37,290 bases of DNA from CAZFER01 sp964517495 (GTDB lineage: Bacteria > Hinthialibacterota > Hinthialibacteria > Hinthialibacterales > Hinthialibacteraceae). The position numbers and the translations under genes were made by a program. The notes below the pieces were generated by a model. It was not told where the DNA came from, searched no databases, and saw only the letters and a list, made by a program, of their open reading frames with translations. This document shows positions 1 through 7,431 of the stretch, one piece after another; position 1 is the stretch's first letter, and each line of letters starts with the position of its first letter. The stretch covers positions 1-37,290 of the forward strand of contig CAZFER010000063.1 of the NCBI GenBank assembly GCA_964517495.1, read 5' to 3'.

Positions 1-1554
1 CGAAGAGAAGACCGCTCACAAGAATGGGCGCAAGCGCGCCATCCAGAATCGCAAGATCAAAACCCTTGGCAAAAAACCATTTGGATCGACGAAGTCGCCG
101 ACAAGAACGGACGTTTGGCATTAATCGTAGGAAAGTTCGATCTTAAAGAATGGCTTAATGGCGATATGATTCAAACCTTGCTGGTGGTTTGTGATGAAGA
201 TAATCCCAATAACTGTACTCAAAAAAATCCTTCCTTTGCCCGCATTCAGCGGGTATGGCGCACGACACAAGAGTTTTGGAAACAAGTTGAAGAAGAGGAT
301 GTAAAGGATGTAGTTAGATGTGATCACAAACGGGTTGGTATTAAAGTGTCGTTTCCAGATGGTAATAGATTGAAGGGTAAGTTTCACGCCTATGATGCCG
401 AAATTGACGGGAAACGCATATCGCTAGTTTGGGATGATGGACATGATACATTGATCACTGCTGTGAACTTGTCTACATGGGCTAATGGTGGAGTAAATGA
501 ATTTTGTGGAGGTTTGAAGGAAAATCCTGAAATTAAGCTATTCGAAGCCGGTGGGTATGGGCAACAACGTGAACAACTAACTACAGCCACTTTTGTAAAA
601 GAAGAAATAGAGTTTCCCTCCTACACCCCTATTGTACCCCTCTTATCCCAACCCTCATCATTCATGATACTTGTTCCCGCTAGCGATGCGCTTAACGTCG
701 CGCAGAAAATTACTCAGCGTTACGAGTTGGAAATGAGTAAAGTACGTAACCGGCTACCCTTGCAATTGGGCACCATTTTCTTCGACAAGCGCCAGCCGTT
801 TTTCAGCGCATTGGATGCGGGCAGACGGATGCTGAAATCTAAATTTAATTCTGAGGAATGCTGTGTCACATGCAGCTGTGCTTGTTCTAAAGAACACGGA
901 GATGAGCCTTCCCGCCATCTCAATCACAATCATTTCAAAAAATGGCATGAATTGAGGCTTAATAACTCAAACGGCAAGCAACTGCATTGGCGCGCCAGCA
1001 CGGTCATGGGAGACGGCTCGACCGATGATGATTGGTATCCTTATATCCATGTTCTTAAAGATCAACATAATCAAATACCGGCTGGAAGAAAACAATTTGA
1101 ACACCCAAATAATCCCGGCCAGCATTGGGTTCACGTGTCGGAAGTTCAAGTAGGCGACACAGTGCAATACACCACCTCCCGCTTTACTTGGCTGCACCTC
1201 GATACCTCCGCACGACGCTTTGAAGCATTGGATGATAACCGTATGTATCCATTGGAAGAATTGGAGCGTATCATCGGTTTGTGGGAGCGGTTGGAAACAT
1301 TAGCAAAGAAGAAACGTTTGACGCAAAGCCAATTGCAAGCTGTTGTATCCCTATTGGCCGCGAAACGCAAAGATTGGAAAGATTCACCAGAGCAATTTAA
1401 ACAACTGGCAGAAACCACATTGCGCACGGAAGGGTTAGACGGCGTTTCGATGGATGATGTTACATCCGGCAGGTTGGAAAATATGTTTGAACTCTATCAC
1501 CACATTCTCAAAAAGAAAGTCAATGACAAGAATTCAGAGGGAGAAGAATCATGA
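1..1554 (+). CDS. csx11: Csx11-family Cas10-like large subunit of a type III CRISPR effector, 5' truncated by window edge
   Basis: The frame is open from base 1, so the start lies outside the window and 517 codons are visible. Csx11 is the large, Cas10-like subunit of some type III (Cmr-like) interference complexes. Supporting features are the segments WIDEVADKNGR-LALIVGKFDL (visible residues 28-48), FMILVPASDAL (221-231), KVRNRLPLQLGTIFFDKRQP and DAGRRML, which correspond to the second palm of Cas10, and DGSTDDDWYPY in the C-terminal third. Where Cas10 carries GGDD/GGDE before the 'LVLVP' strand, this protein reads QPSSF (217-221), so the cyclase site appears lost. A Cys cluster (C287, C288, C291, C293, C295) follows the palm. 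The stop overlaps the next gene by four bases (ATGA), which implies coupled translation. The family call rests on remembered motif patterns and operon context. Any HD or first palm domain is not visible. Confidence 0.8.
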   Translation, partial: RREDRSQEWAQARHPESQDQNPWQKTIWIDEVADKNGRLALIVGKFDLKEWLNGDMIQTLLVVCDEDNPNNCTQKNPSFARIQRVWRTTQEFWKQVEEEDVKDVVRCDHKRVGIKVSFPDGNRLKGKFHAYDAEIDGKRISLVWDDGHDTLITAVNLSTWANGGVNEFCGGLKENPEIKLFEAGGYGQQREQLTTATFVKEEIEFPSYTPIVPLLSQPSSFMILVPASDALNVAQKITQRYELEMSKVRNRLPLQLGTIFFDKRQPFFSALDAGRRMLKSKFNSEECCVTCSCACSKEHGDEPSRHLNHNHFKKWHELRLNNSNGKQLHWRASTVMGDGSTDDDWYPYIHVLKDQHNQIPAGRKQFEHPNNPGQHWVHVSEVQVGDTVQYTTSRFTWLHLDTSARRFEALDDNRMYPLEELERIIGLWERLETLAKKKRLTQSQLQAVVSLLAAKRKDWKDSPEQFKQLAETTLRTEGLDGVSMDDVTSGRLENMFELYHHILKKKVNDKNSEGEES

Positions 1555-2567
1555 ACGCTCCAGCAGAGACCGATCAAGCAAAAATAAACGGTGAAAATAT
1601 TAATCCAGCCATCTCCAAAACATATTACGCGATGGCGCTTGATCCAATCCATGTGGGTACGGGCGGCTACCGGTTGGGGCGTGTGGATAACACCATCGTG
1701 CGCGAGCCGGGGACTAACCTGCCCAAGCTGCCTGGAACCAGCCTGAGCGGAGCCTGCCGTGCCTACACGGCGATGGTGACAAATAATTATGATTGTGCGG
1801 GACAAGGGCAGAAGGATGAACAGAGAAACAAAGAGGGACACTGTGGAAAAGACACCTGTCCAGTTTGCGTTTCATTTGGCTTTGCCAGAGACACAACAGG
1901 TTTTCAGGGATTGGCTCAATTTTCAGATGTGCGGATTTTGTTCTTTCCCGTGCACTCGCTGGCAGGGCCTGTATGGATCACCTGTCCAGCGGTGTTAAAC
2001 GATGCAGAGATAGATGGTGGTTTCAAAATTGTAGATGATAAAAAGATTAAAATTGCGAGTGATTTAGATAAACCGGAAAATTCAAACGACCAACTGCTCA
2101 AAAACTTAAATCTCGGCTGGCTTATGCTGGAAATAGAGGGAAGAGATTTTAATTTGCAAAATGGCATTTTAACAAAATATTCTGAAATCAAAGATGTAAT
2201 TCTGCCTCGCAGCGTCTTGGTCTCCGACAAACTCTTCTCTCAAATCGTAAACGACAATTTGGAAGTCCGCACTTCGGTTAGTATCAATCCGGAAACCGGA
2301 GCAGCTGAAGAAGGAGCTTTGTTTACATACGAGGCCATTCCGCGTAGCACAGTTTTTTGGTTTAACATCCATTATCTAAAAAAGGAATTTTTCAGAATTA
2401 ATGGAAATAAACCCAATCCACAACCGGAAGTAAAAGCAGCCGTAGAAATGGGATTAAAACAATTTGAATATTTGGGCATTGGCGGCATGAACACACGCGG
2501 CATGGGGCGGCTGCGTGTCTGGCTTAATGGTACGTCAAATAACACAGGTGGAGTTGAACAATCATGA
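1551..2567 (+). CDS. cmr4: Cmr4-like RAMP (Cas7 backbone) protein
   Basis: Backbone subunit of a type III-B-like complex. Cmr4 polymerises along the crRNA and cleaves target RNA. The 338-residue protein starts with ALDPIHVGTG (residues 29-38) followed by VDNTIVRE (45-52). D46 aligns by eye with the catalytic aspartate of Cmr4 (the VDLPI.RE motif). LPGTSLSGACRAY is the conserved 'PGSSLKGALR' element. C-x4-C-P-x-C before VSFGFARD matches the cysteine-rich 'CPVC.LFG' element of many RAMP proteins. FSDVRILFFPVHSLAGPVWITCP is a typical Cmr4 stretch, and GIGGMNTRGMGRL near the C terminus is the glycine-rich RAMP loop. The start overlaps the csx11 stop, with GGGAG upstream. The catalytic Asp is present, so RNA cleavage is plausible even if the polymerase subunit is inactive. 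Confidence 0.88.
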   Translation: MNAPAETDQAKINGENINPAISKTYYAMALDPIHVGTGGYRLGRVDNTIVREPGTNLPKLPGTSLSGACRAYTAMVTNNYDCAGQGQKDEQRNKEGHCGKDTCPVCVSFGFARDTTGFQGLAQFSDVRILFFPVHSLAGPVWITCPAVLNDAEIDGGFKIVDDKKIKIASDLDKPENSNDQLLKNLNLGWLMLEIEGRDFNLQNGILTKYSEIKDVILPRSVLVSDKLFSQIVNDNLEVRTSVSINPETGAAEEGALFTYEAIPRSTVFWFNIHYLKKEFFRINGNKPNPQPEVKAAVEMGLKQFEYLGIGGMNTRGMGRLRVWLNGTSNNTGGVEQS

Positions 2568-2953
2568 ATGATAAACTCACCAATTTAGACAGCATTTGTG
2601 CTAAGCATGGTTACGAAATTGTCAAAGGTATAACCGATGCTAAAGCATTGGAAAATCTCATCACGAAAAGCCTTGGAGTATTGCAGGAAAACGGGGTTTA
2701 TGCTTTCTATTTATATTTGGCGTATCGGTCAAAGGAAACCGGTTCAAGTGAAATAAAAGATCATTCATTAAATCTTCTTCGGTGTGAGAAAGTAAAGTTA
2801 ACAACAAAAAAAGATGATTGCTTTGAAGAAATTCGTGAACTAACAAACTACTTAGACAAGCTTCTCTTCGCCCGTCAATTACTCGATCAAATGTTAATCT
2901 ACGCCCGATATCACGCAAAAGCCTTAAATGCAAAGACCGGAGAATCGGAATGA
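2564..2953 (+). CDS. cmr5: Cmr5-like small subunit (Cas11) of type III complex
   Basis: A 129-residue, largely helical protein between cmr4 and another RAMP gene. Its length and the C-terminal pattern LLDQMLIYARYHAKALNAK fit Cmr5, the small subunit that forms the inner filament and contacts the target strand. The start overlaps the cmr4 stop (ATGA) and its own stop overlaps the next start in the same way, so the four genes are one transcription unit with translational coupling. Small subunits diverge fast, so the call depends heavily on size and position. A bona fide Csm2-type small subunit is the main alternative. Confidence 0.75.
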   Translation: MNDKLTNLDSICAKHGYEIVKGITDAKALENLITKSLGVLQENGVYAFYLYLAYRSKETGSSEIKDHSLNLLRCEKVKLTTKKDDCFEEIRELTNYLDKLLFARQLLDQMLIYARYHAKALNAKTGESE

Positions 2954-3840
2954 ATTGGGTTGCCTATCAATTGGTGTTTCGCCTGGAAAGCCCCCTGCAT
3001 ATCGGTTGGCGTAAAACCGGTAACTTGATGCAGACGCGCGCGTATGTTCCAGGGCGAATTTTTTGGGGAGCGGTTACGGCGAACCTTACCCGCTGTTTGC
3101 CGATTGATGGCAAGGAAATTGATAAAGCTTATCAAGACACAGGTAAATTGGTGAAAGTGCATTTACGGTTCGGCTATTTCTATTTGGCGAAAGACCCGGA
3201 AAAACCGTATATTCCTACACGACAAAACAATGAAGTCTGCTACGGCAGTTTACCAGAAACACAATTTCAAAGAAGATTTATCAAATCGTCTGCCTCCACA
3301 GTGATTTCCACTGATTCATTCGCTGCAGAGGAAGGCTCATTACACGAAGTCGAATTTATTACCCCATCGATTGATGTGGGCGAATCAGTTTATTTGGTTG
3401 GACACTTGTTTGCAAAAACTCGAGAAGATATAGAATTAAATGATAAAGACGTAAAGTTTCAAAATGTTTCCTTATCCAAGCAGGTTTTCCAATCACTCCA
3501 AATTGGTGGCGAGCGCCGATATGGCTTTGGCAAAATCACGTTATTTGGTGAAATGCAGCGTGAAAATACAGTATTTGATTATCCTCTAAAAAAAGATAAT
3601 CTCCAAATCACAGTTCCCAAAGGCAAGCCATTCTTGGCGCATACACGTATCCAGAGTTTAACTGATATACAAGGGGAGGTCGAACCGCTGGTGAGCCGAA
3701 AATGGGCCTCGGACAATGAAAAATCCGGGCCGGGGCATAGTATTGAAAATTTGGGAATCTGTTACGCGCCGGGCAGCACTACAAATAAAACAGAAACTTT
3801 CACTATCGGTGAATTTGGGATATGGAAAAAGATGGGATAA
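2950..3840 (+). CDS. RAMP-superfamily CRISPR protein (Csx11-linked, Cas5/Cas7-like)
   Basis: A 296-residue RAMP protein and the last gene of the operon. The N terminus (YQLVFRLESPLHIGWRKTGN) has the RAMP first strand and the 'PLHIG' turn. YVPGRIFWGAVTANLTR is the 'PG..l.GA.....R' element, and QIGGERRYGFGKITL (around residues 188-202) is the glycine-rich loop. Such proteins contribute backbone or crRNA 5'-handle-capping subunits. From sequence alone I cannot tell whether it plays the Cmr3, Cmr6 or Cmr1 role, so no symbol is given. Its start overlaps the cmr5 stop by four bases. No cas1, cas2, cas6 or array follows. Confidence 0.82.
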   Translation: MNWVAYQLVFRLESPLHIGWRKTGNLMQTRAYVPGRIFWGAVTANLTRCLPIDGKEIDKAYQDTGKLVKVHLRFGYFYLAKDPEKPYIPTRQNNEVCYGSLPETQFQRRFIKSSASTVISTDSFAAEEGSLHEVEFITPSIDVGESVYLVGHLFAKTREDIELNDKDVKFQNVSLSKQVFQSLQIGGERRYGFGKITLFGEMQRENTVFDYPLKKDNLQITVPKGKPFLAHTRIQSLTDIQGEVEPLVSRKWASDNEKSGPGHSIENLGICYAPGSTTNKTETFTIGEFGIWKKMG

Positions 3841-4179
3841 GGATTCTTAATAGTAGGTCAAGGAAAGAAAATTAAGGGTGGGATAACTTTCCTGGATAGG
3901 ACAGGATATACACCAAACCAGAACATACCCATGACATTTTTACGTACCCTTCATGGTTTGTTTTACAGTTTGAATTAAAAGCGTTGGAAGAAGGATCGGT
4001 TCCCAAACACCACCAGTGGCTTGGGGAAGTATATTCTAATCAATAAAACCTACTAAACGCATCAATTATATAAACTATCTCTCCCCCAAAACCCTCTTAA
4101 GTGGTACAATATATATATGTATGAAACGCTTATTGGTTTTCATTTCGAATATAACAGTTAATACATCTTGAGGTTAATC
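3841..4179. other. Intergenic gap after the CRISPR operon
   Basis: This 339-base AT-rich gap separates the cas operon from the YgbA-like gene. AGGAAAG (3860-3866) and CTTTCCT (3887-3893) could pair as a weak stem, but there is no T-tract, so a terminator is not supported. A short frame, 3900-4046, reads like protein and is listed separately. No CRISPR repeats or leader-like periodicity are present. Around 4100-4120 a TA-rich run (TACAATATATATATG) may hold the promoter of the next gene, but no good -35 box is visible. Confidence 0.5.
3900..4046 (+). pseudogene. Possible coding remnant, 48 codons, no start
   Basis: After a TAG at 3897-3899 the frame stays open for 48 codons to TAA at 4044-4046. 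It includes FELKALEEGSVPKHHQWLGE near its end, which looks like real protein rather than random AT-rich translation. There is no start codon with a ribosome binding site. It may be the 3' end of a gene lost from the CRISPR locus, or it may be chance. I do not recognise the family. Confidence 0.25.
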
Positions 4180-4560
4180 ATGGCGCTCTTCTCTCATAAA
4201 CCACAACCATCACAGGCACCCAAACCACCCCAACGAAATCCCCATCAACCCGTTGATCCGGATGTCATCGAAAAGGACCTGAAAATCCTGCGCAAATTCA
4301 CCGAGGTCTATTGCCGCCATCATCATGGCATGCCCAAGGGAACGCTCTGTGAGTTATGCCAGGATTTGTTGGATTACGCCTATAACCGCCGTGAACGCTG
4401 CCCCTATGATCCCAAACCCAAATGCAAGGAATGCCCCACCCATTGCTACAAACCCCGCTACCGGCAGCAAATGAAAGAAATCATGCGTTTCTCCGGTATG
4501 TACTTCGTTAAACGTGGCCGCCTGGATTGGATGATCAAATATTTCCTGGGCAAGGGGTAA
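4180..4560 (+). CDS. YgbA-family (nitrous-oxide-stimulated promoter family) small Cys-rich protein
   Basis: About 126 residues starting at ATG 4180. The TTG at 4168 belongs to the TTGAGG run that serves as ribosome binding site, so the longer frame is unlikely. Features are VIEKDLKILRKFTEVYC at the N terminus, four cysteines in CPYDPKPKCKECPTHCYKP, and REIMRFSGMY-like KEIMRFSGMYFVKRG near the end, which together fit the YgbA_NO family. YgbA in enterobacteria is induced by NO and linked to recovery from nitrosative stress; its biochemistry is unclear. The clustered Cys residues suggest metal or Fe-S binding. No NO-responsive operator is apparent upstream. It converges on the following minus-strand gene. 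Confidence 0.75.
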   Translation: MALFSHKPQPSQAPKPPQRNPHQPVDPDVIEKDLKILRKFTEVYCRHHHGMPKGTLCELCQDLLDYAYNRRERCPYDPKPKCKECPTHCYKPRYRQQMKEIMRFSGMYFVKRGRLDWMIKYFLGKG

Positions 4561-4580
4561 TCCCTCGTTGACAGAGAGAT

Positions 4581-5177
4581 TTAGGAGGATGAATCCTCAA
4601 GTTTAGGTACATGCTTGGGGCAATTTGCCAGCACTTCTTCAATTTCCACTTTAATCATCCGATGCGCAGAAGGCCCAAACCGGCATCGTGCCTGATCACC
4701 ATCATCAATAATCGTAGTCTTTCCATTCACCCGCGCCCTTAAACCCCTATCAAAATCGATAAACAGCATACCTATATGCGGATTGGTCAACAGATTACCA
4801 AATGATTGATAAAGCCCGTTCCCCGCATAATCGGGGAAGAGAAGCGTTCGTTCATCCTCAATCAACAATGCCGGAAATCCTTCAGCCTTGGCTTTCTCAT
4901 CCAAACCACGAAAAGCACAATCACATCGCCCCCATTTATCGGCGGTTGATATAAAGAAAAACGCACGTTGCTTGATAAATTCAATATAATCAGGCTTTAA
5001 ATGATCAAAAATAATCCGATCGGCCTTCCCCTGCCAATGCTCACGGGTATGAAATCGAATCTGCGCCTCCACTTCACCGCGATGAAAAAACGGATCTTTC
5101 AACAATCCCCATCGCATCAATTCCCGTTTCAACCTATTTTTCACGCTTGTATAGAGCTGTCTAACCCGATCTTTCAT
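4581..5177 (-). CDS. Pyridoxamine 5'-phosphate oxidase-like FMN-binding protein
   Basis: The 198-residue protein has a split-barrel PNPOx core: FIKQRAFFFISTADKWGRCDCAFRG, then LLFPDYAGNGLYQSFGNLLT and NPHIGMLFIDFDRGLRARVNG. These are the strand/turn elements of the general-stress/PNPOx-like flavin reductases that remove or reduce small substrates using FMN or F420. About 55 N-terminal residues precede the barrel and are rich in basic residues. The start has AAGG a few bases upstream. The true substrate cannot be inferred. It is divergent from the membrane protein/XRE pair, so its promoter shares the 5178-5328 region. Confidence 0.75.
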   Translation of the reverse strand: MKDRVRQLYTSVKNRLKRELMRWGLLKDPFFHRGEVEAQIRFHTREHWQGKADRIIFDHLKPDYIEFIKQRAFFFISTADKWGRCDCAFRGLDEKAKAEGFPALLIEDERTLLFPDYAGNGLYQSFGNLLTNPHIGMLFIDFDRGLRARVNGKTTIIDDGDQARCRFGPSAHRMIKVEIEEVLANCPKHVPKLEDSSS

Positions 5178-5237
5178 CTCATCAACCTTAACGTTTTGGC
5201 ATTTATTGCTTAAATTGTGATTTATGTGTAAAGTATA

Positions 5238-5267
5238 ATTGACATAAAGTCAATTTTCTATTACCAT
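5238..5267 (+). promoter_or_regulatory. Promoter with palindromic operator upstream of membrane protein/XRE regulator pair
   Basis: A perfect -35 box TTGACA (5239-5244) is followed after 17 bases by TACCAT (5262-5267) as -10. The -35 lies inside a perfect inverted repeat, ATTGAC-ATAAA-GTCAAT (5238-5254). Overlap of an operator-like palindrome with the -35 box suggests repression, most simply by the XRE regulator encoded two genes downstream. A second possible -10, TATAAT at 5234-5239, abuts the same palindrome. Confidence 0.5.
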
Positions 5268-5328
5268 AAGCATATCATGGTTATGATAAATGAAAAGCTT
5301 ATACAAAAGATCAAGAAAGGGAAAGTAA

Positions 5329-5793
5329 ATGAATTTAACACCCATAGAAAAGTATACATGGGCATCGGTGATCTCAACTATCGTATTTTTGGTAATTTAT
5401 GGATGGCTGATTTCCGGTTTAAAAGGTGGGACAGAAAACCAGGCAGAAAAGATGATTGCAATCTATCTCTCTGTGATCATTCTATTTACGATCACAGAAA
5501 TTATAATCGCATCTCTTCTGCTTCGATGCACAACGTCCGGGAAAATCATTAAGGATGAAAGGGATTTAACCATTGAGCTAAAGGCCTATCGAATTGCTTA
5601 TTACTCTATGTTCAGCATTGTCAACATATTGGTCGTGCTGGTTTTAATGAGTAGCGGCATCAGCCGTGTGATCGGAGCGGGAGTTAATATCACCACACCA
5701 TTATTGGTGTTTCACACCTTGTTTGTGCTCACTTTTGTAACGCATATCGTTAAAAATCTCGCCCAATTATACTTATACCGCCAAGGTGTATGA
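5329..5793 (+). CDS. Small integral membrane protein, four predicted TM helices
   Basis: A 154-residue protein with four hydrophobic segments (about residues 12-29, 44-65, 91-107 and 121-140) and a cytoplasmic-looking loop KIIKDERDLTIELKAYR between the second and third. This resembles DUF2178-type membrane proteins, which are often found next to small XRE regulators. AAGGGA lies nine bases before the ATG. It ends two bases before the regulator start and is presumably co-transcribed with it. Function is unknown. A signal-sensing or regulator-sequestering role is only inference. Confidence 0.75.
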   Translation: MNLTPIEKYTWASVISTIVFLVIYGWLISGLKGGTENQAEKMIAIYLSVIILFTITEIIIASLLLRCTTSGKIIKDERDLTIELKAYRIAYYSMFSIVNILVVLVLMSSGISRVIGAGVNITTPLLVFHTLFVLTFVTHIVKNLAQLYLYRQGV

Positions 5794-5794
5794 T

Positions 5795-6037
5795 ATGAAT
5801 AAACCTGTTGTAACCAATAAAATCCGTAGATTACGCTTCGATCATAATGAAATGACCCAGCAAGCACTGGCGGAACAGGTTGGAGTAAGCCGGCAAACCA
5901 TCAATGCGATCGAAGCGGCGAAATATTCACCCTCATTGGAATTGGCTTTTCGCATTGCCGCTGTATTTAATCGGCCATTAGAAGAAGTATTTCAACACCA
6001 GCCGCTTGACTCAACGGATGATGAGGATGATAAATAA
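5795..6037 (+). CDS. XRE-family small transcriptional regulator
   Basis: An 80-residue protein consisting mainly of one helix-turn-helix: TQQALAEQVGVSRQTINAIE is the HTH, followed by SLELAFRIAAVFNRPLEEVF. The C-terminal tail is acidic. ATG 5795 is chosen over GTG 5786 because AAGGTG (5783-5788) is well spaced from 5795 and would overlap 5786. Regulators of this compact class normally control their own operon; the palindrome at 5238-5254 is a candidate site. Confidence 0.88.
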   Translation: MNKPVVTNKIRRLRFDHNEMTQQALAEQVGVSRQTINAIEAAKYSPSLELAFRIAAVFNRPLEEVFQHQPLDSTDDEDDK

Positions 6038-6067
6038 GGGAGCAAACTGCAAATTGGGAGGAATATT

Positions 6068-7417
6068 ATGTTAAAAAAAGGAATACCAGCCTTATTAATC
6101 GTTTTCAGTATCCTATTGCCGGACATAGGGTTAGCGGCTTTTAAAGCCAATGTTGCCAAAGTCGTTATCACACCGGAATATGACATGTGGATGGCGGGCT
6201 ATGCCGCCCGCAACAAACCCTCAGAGGGCAAATTGCATGATTTGTACGCCAAAGCGCTGGCATTGGAAGACGAAAATGGCAAAAAGGCGGTTTTCGTAAC
6301 CACCGATCTCATCAGCATTCCAGCCCAATTAAGTCAACGTATTGCCGAATGGGCAAAAGATCAATTTGACATTTCCAGGCCAGATTTAATAATAACCTCC
6401 TCCCACACCCACAGTGGTCCTGCCTTGCGGGATAACTTAAAGGAAATGTATGGCTTGAATAACAAACAATGGAAATTGGTTGTGCGTTATATGAATGCAT
6501 TGGAAGTAAAGTTGAAAGACGTGATCACTCAATCCCTGGAAGACCTTGAAGCCGTTCAACTCTATCGCGGGATAGGCGAAGCAGACTTTGCGGTAAACCG
6601 GAGAGCATATTCACAATCAGGCGTTCATATTGGAGTGAATCCCATCGGGCCGGTCGATCATGATGTGCCTGTATTAAAAGTCGTCGATCACAATGGTAAT
6701 ATCATAGCGGTCCTGTTCGGCTATGCCTGCCACAACACCACGTTGAGCATCTATAAGTTCAGTGGAGATTATGCCGGTTTTGCTCAACTCTATTTAGAGG
6801 AACAACATCCTCAAACCATCGCCATGTTTTTTACCGGTTGTGGAGGGGATATCAATCCAAATCCCCGCCGTGAAATCTCGCTCGCCAAATCTCATGGTAC
6901 AGAATTGGGGAAAGCGGTTGATACTGTACTAGCCGGCTCCATGCAGGAAGTGGAAGGACCTTTTAACGCTGCGTTTTCAACCATCGAACTTCCCTTAACG
7001 CCAGCACCATCACGTGAACAAATTGAGGTGGAATTGAACAGTCCCAACATTTATATCCAACGAAGAGCCCGCCGTTTGCTGCAAACATTGGAAGAGCAGG
7101 GAACCATCCCGGAAACCTATCCTTATCCACTGCAAGTATGGCGGTTTGATGATTTTGTAATGATCGCCATGGGGGGTGAAGTGGTGGTTGATTATTCCCT
7201 GCTGTTTAAGCACAAATTCGGAGAGGATAACACATGGGTAATCGGCTATGCCAACGATGTATGTGCCTATATTCCCTCATTGCGGGTATTGAGAGAAGGT
7301 GGCTATGAAGGCGCCGATTCCATGATTTATTACGGGTTTCATGGACCGTGGGCTGAACCCGTGGAGGATTTGATTGTAAAAGAAGTTGAAACCCTGGTGA
7401 ATAAAGCAAAACGTTAA
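6068..7417 (+). CDS. Neutral/alkaline ceramidase-like secreted hydrolase
   Basis: The 449-residue protein begins with a Sec signal peptide (about residues 1-23) and matches the N-terminal domain of non-lysosomal neutral/alkaline ceramidases, zinc amidases that cleave N-acyl chains from sphingolipids. Visible features are ITPEYDMWMAGYAAR, SSHTHSGP (111-118) and YACHNTTLS (219-227) as metal-ligand regions, SGDYAGFAQ and TGCGGDINPNPR (256-267). In characterised ceramidases the last motif reads 'GD.SPN' with a catalytic serine, whereas here it is GDINPN, so substrate and mechanism may differ. The C-terminal Ig-like domain of full-length enzymes is absent. The start has GGGAGG seven bases upstream. 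The lipid substrate is unknown. Confidence 0.8.
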   Translation: MLKKGIPALLIVFSILLPDIGLAAFKANVAKVVITPEYDMWMAGYAARNKPSEGKLHDLYAKALALEDENGKKAVFVTTDLISIPAQLSQRIAEWAKDQFDISRPDLIITSSHTHSGPALRDNLKEMYGLNNKQWKLVVRYMNALEVKLKDVITQSLEDLEAVQLYRGIGEADFAVNRRAYSQSGVHIGVNPIGPVDHDVPVLKVVDHNGNIIAVLFGYACHNTTLSIYKFSGDYAGFAQLYLEEQHPQTIAMFFTGCGGDINPNPRREISLAKSHGTELGKAVDTVLAGSMQEVEGPFNAAFSTIELPLTPAPSREQIEVELNSPNIYIQRRARRLLQTLEEQGTIPETYPYPLQVWRFDDFVMIAMGGEVVVDYSLLFKHKFGEDNTWVIGYANDVCAYIPSLRVLREGGYEGADSMIYYGFHGPWAEPVEDLIVKEVETLVNKAKR

Positions 7418-7431
7418 TTTTGGGTCGAATA

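Noticed and set aside
3841..4179. Possible CRISPR array after the cas operon.
   Set aside because: No repeated unit of 23-40 bases with spacer periodicity; only single occurrences.
5277..5552. A 91-codon plus-strand frame over the start of the membrane protein gene.
   Set aside because: It overlaps the hydrophobic protein gene at 5329 in another frame, lacks family-like sequence and has no well placed ribosome binding site.
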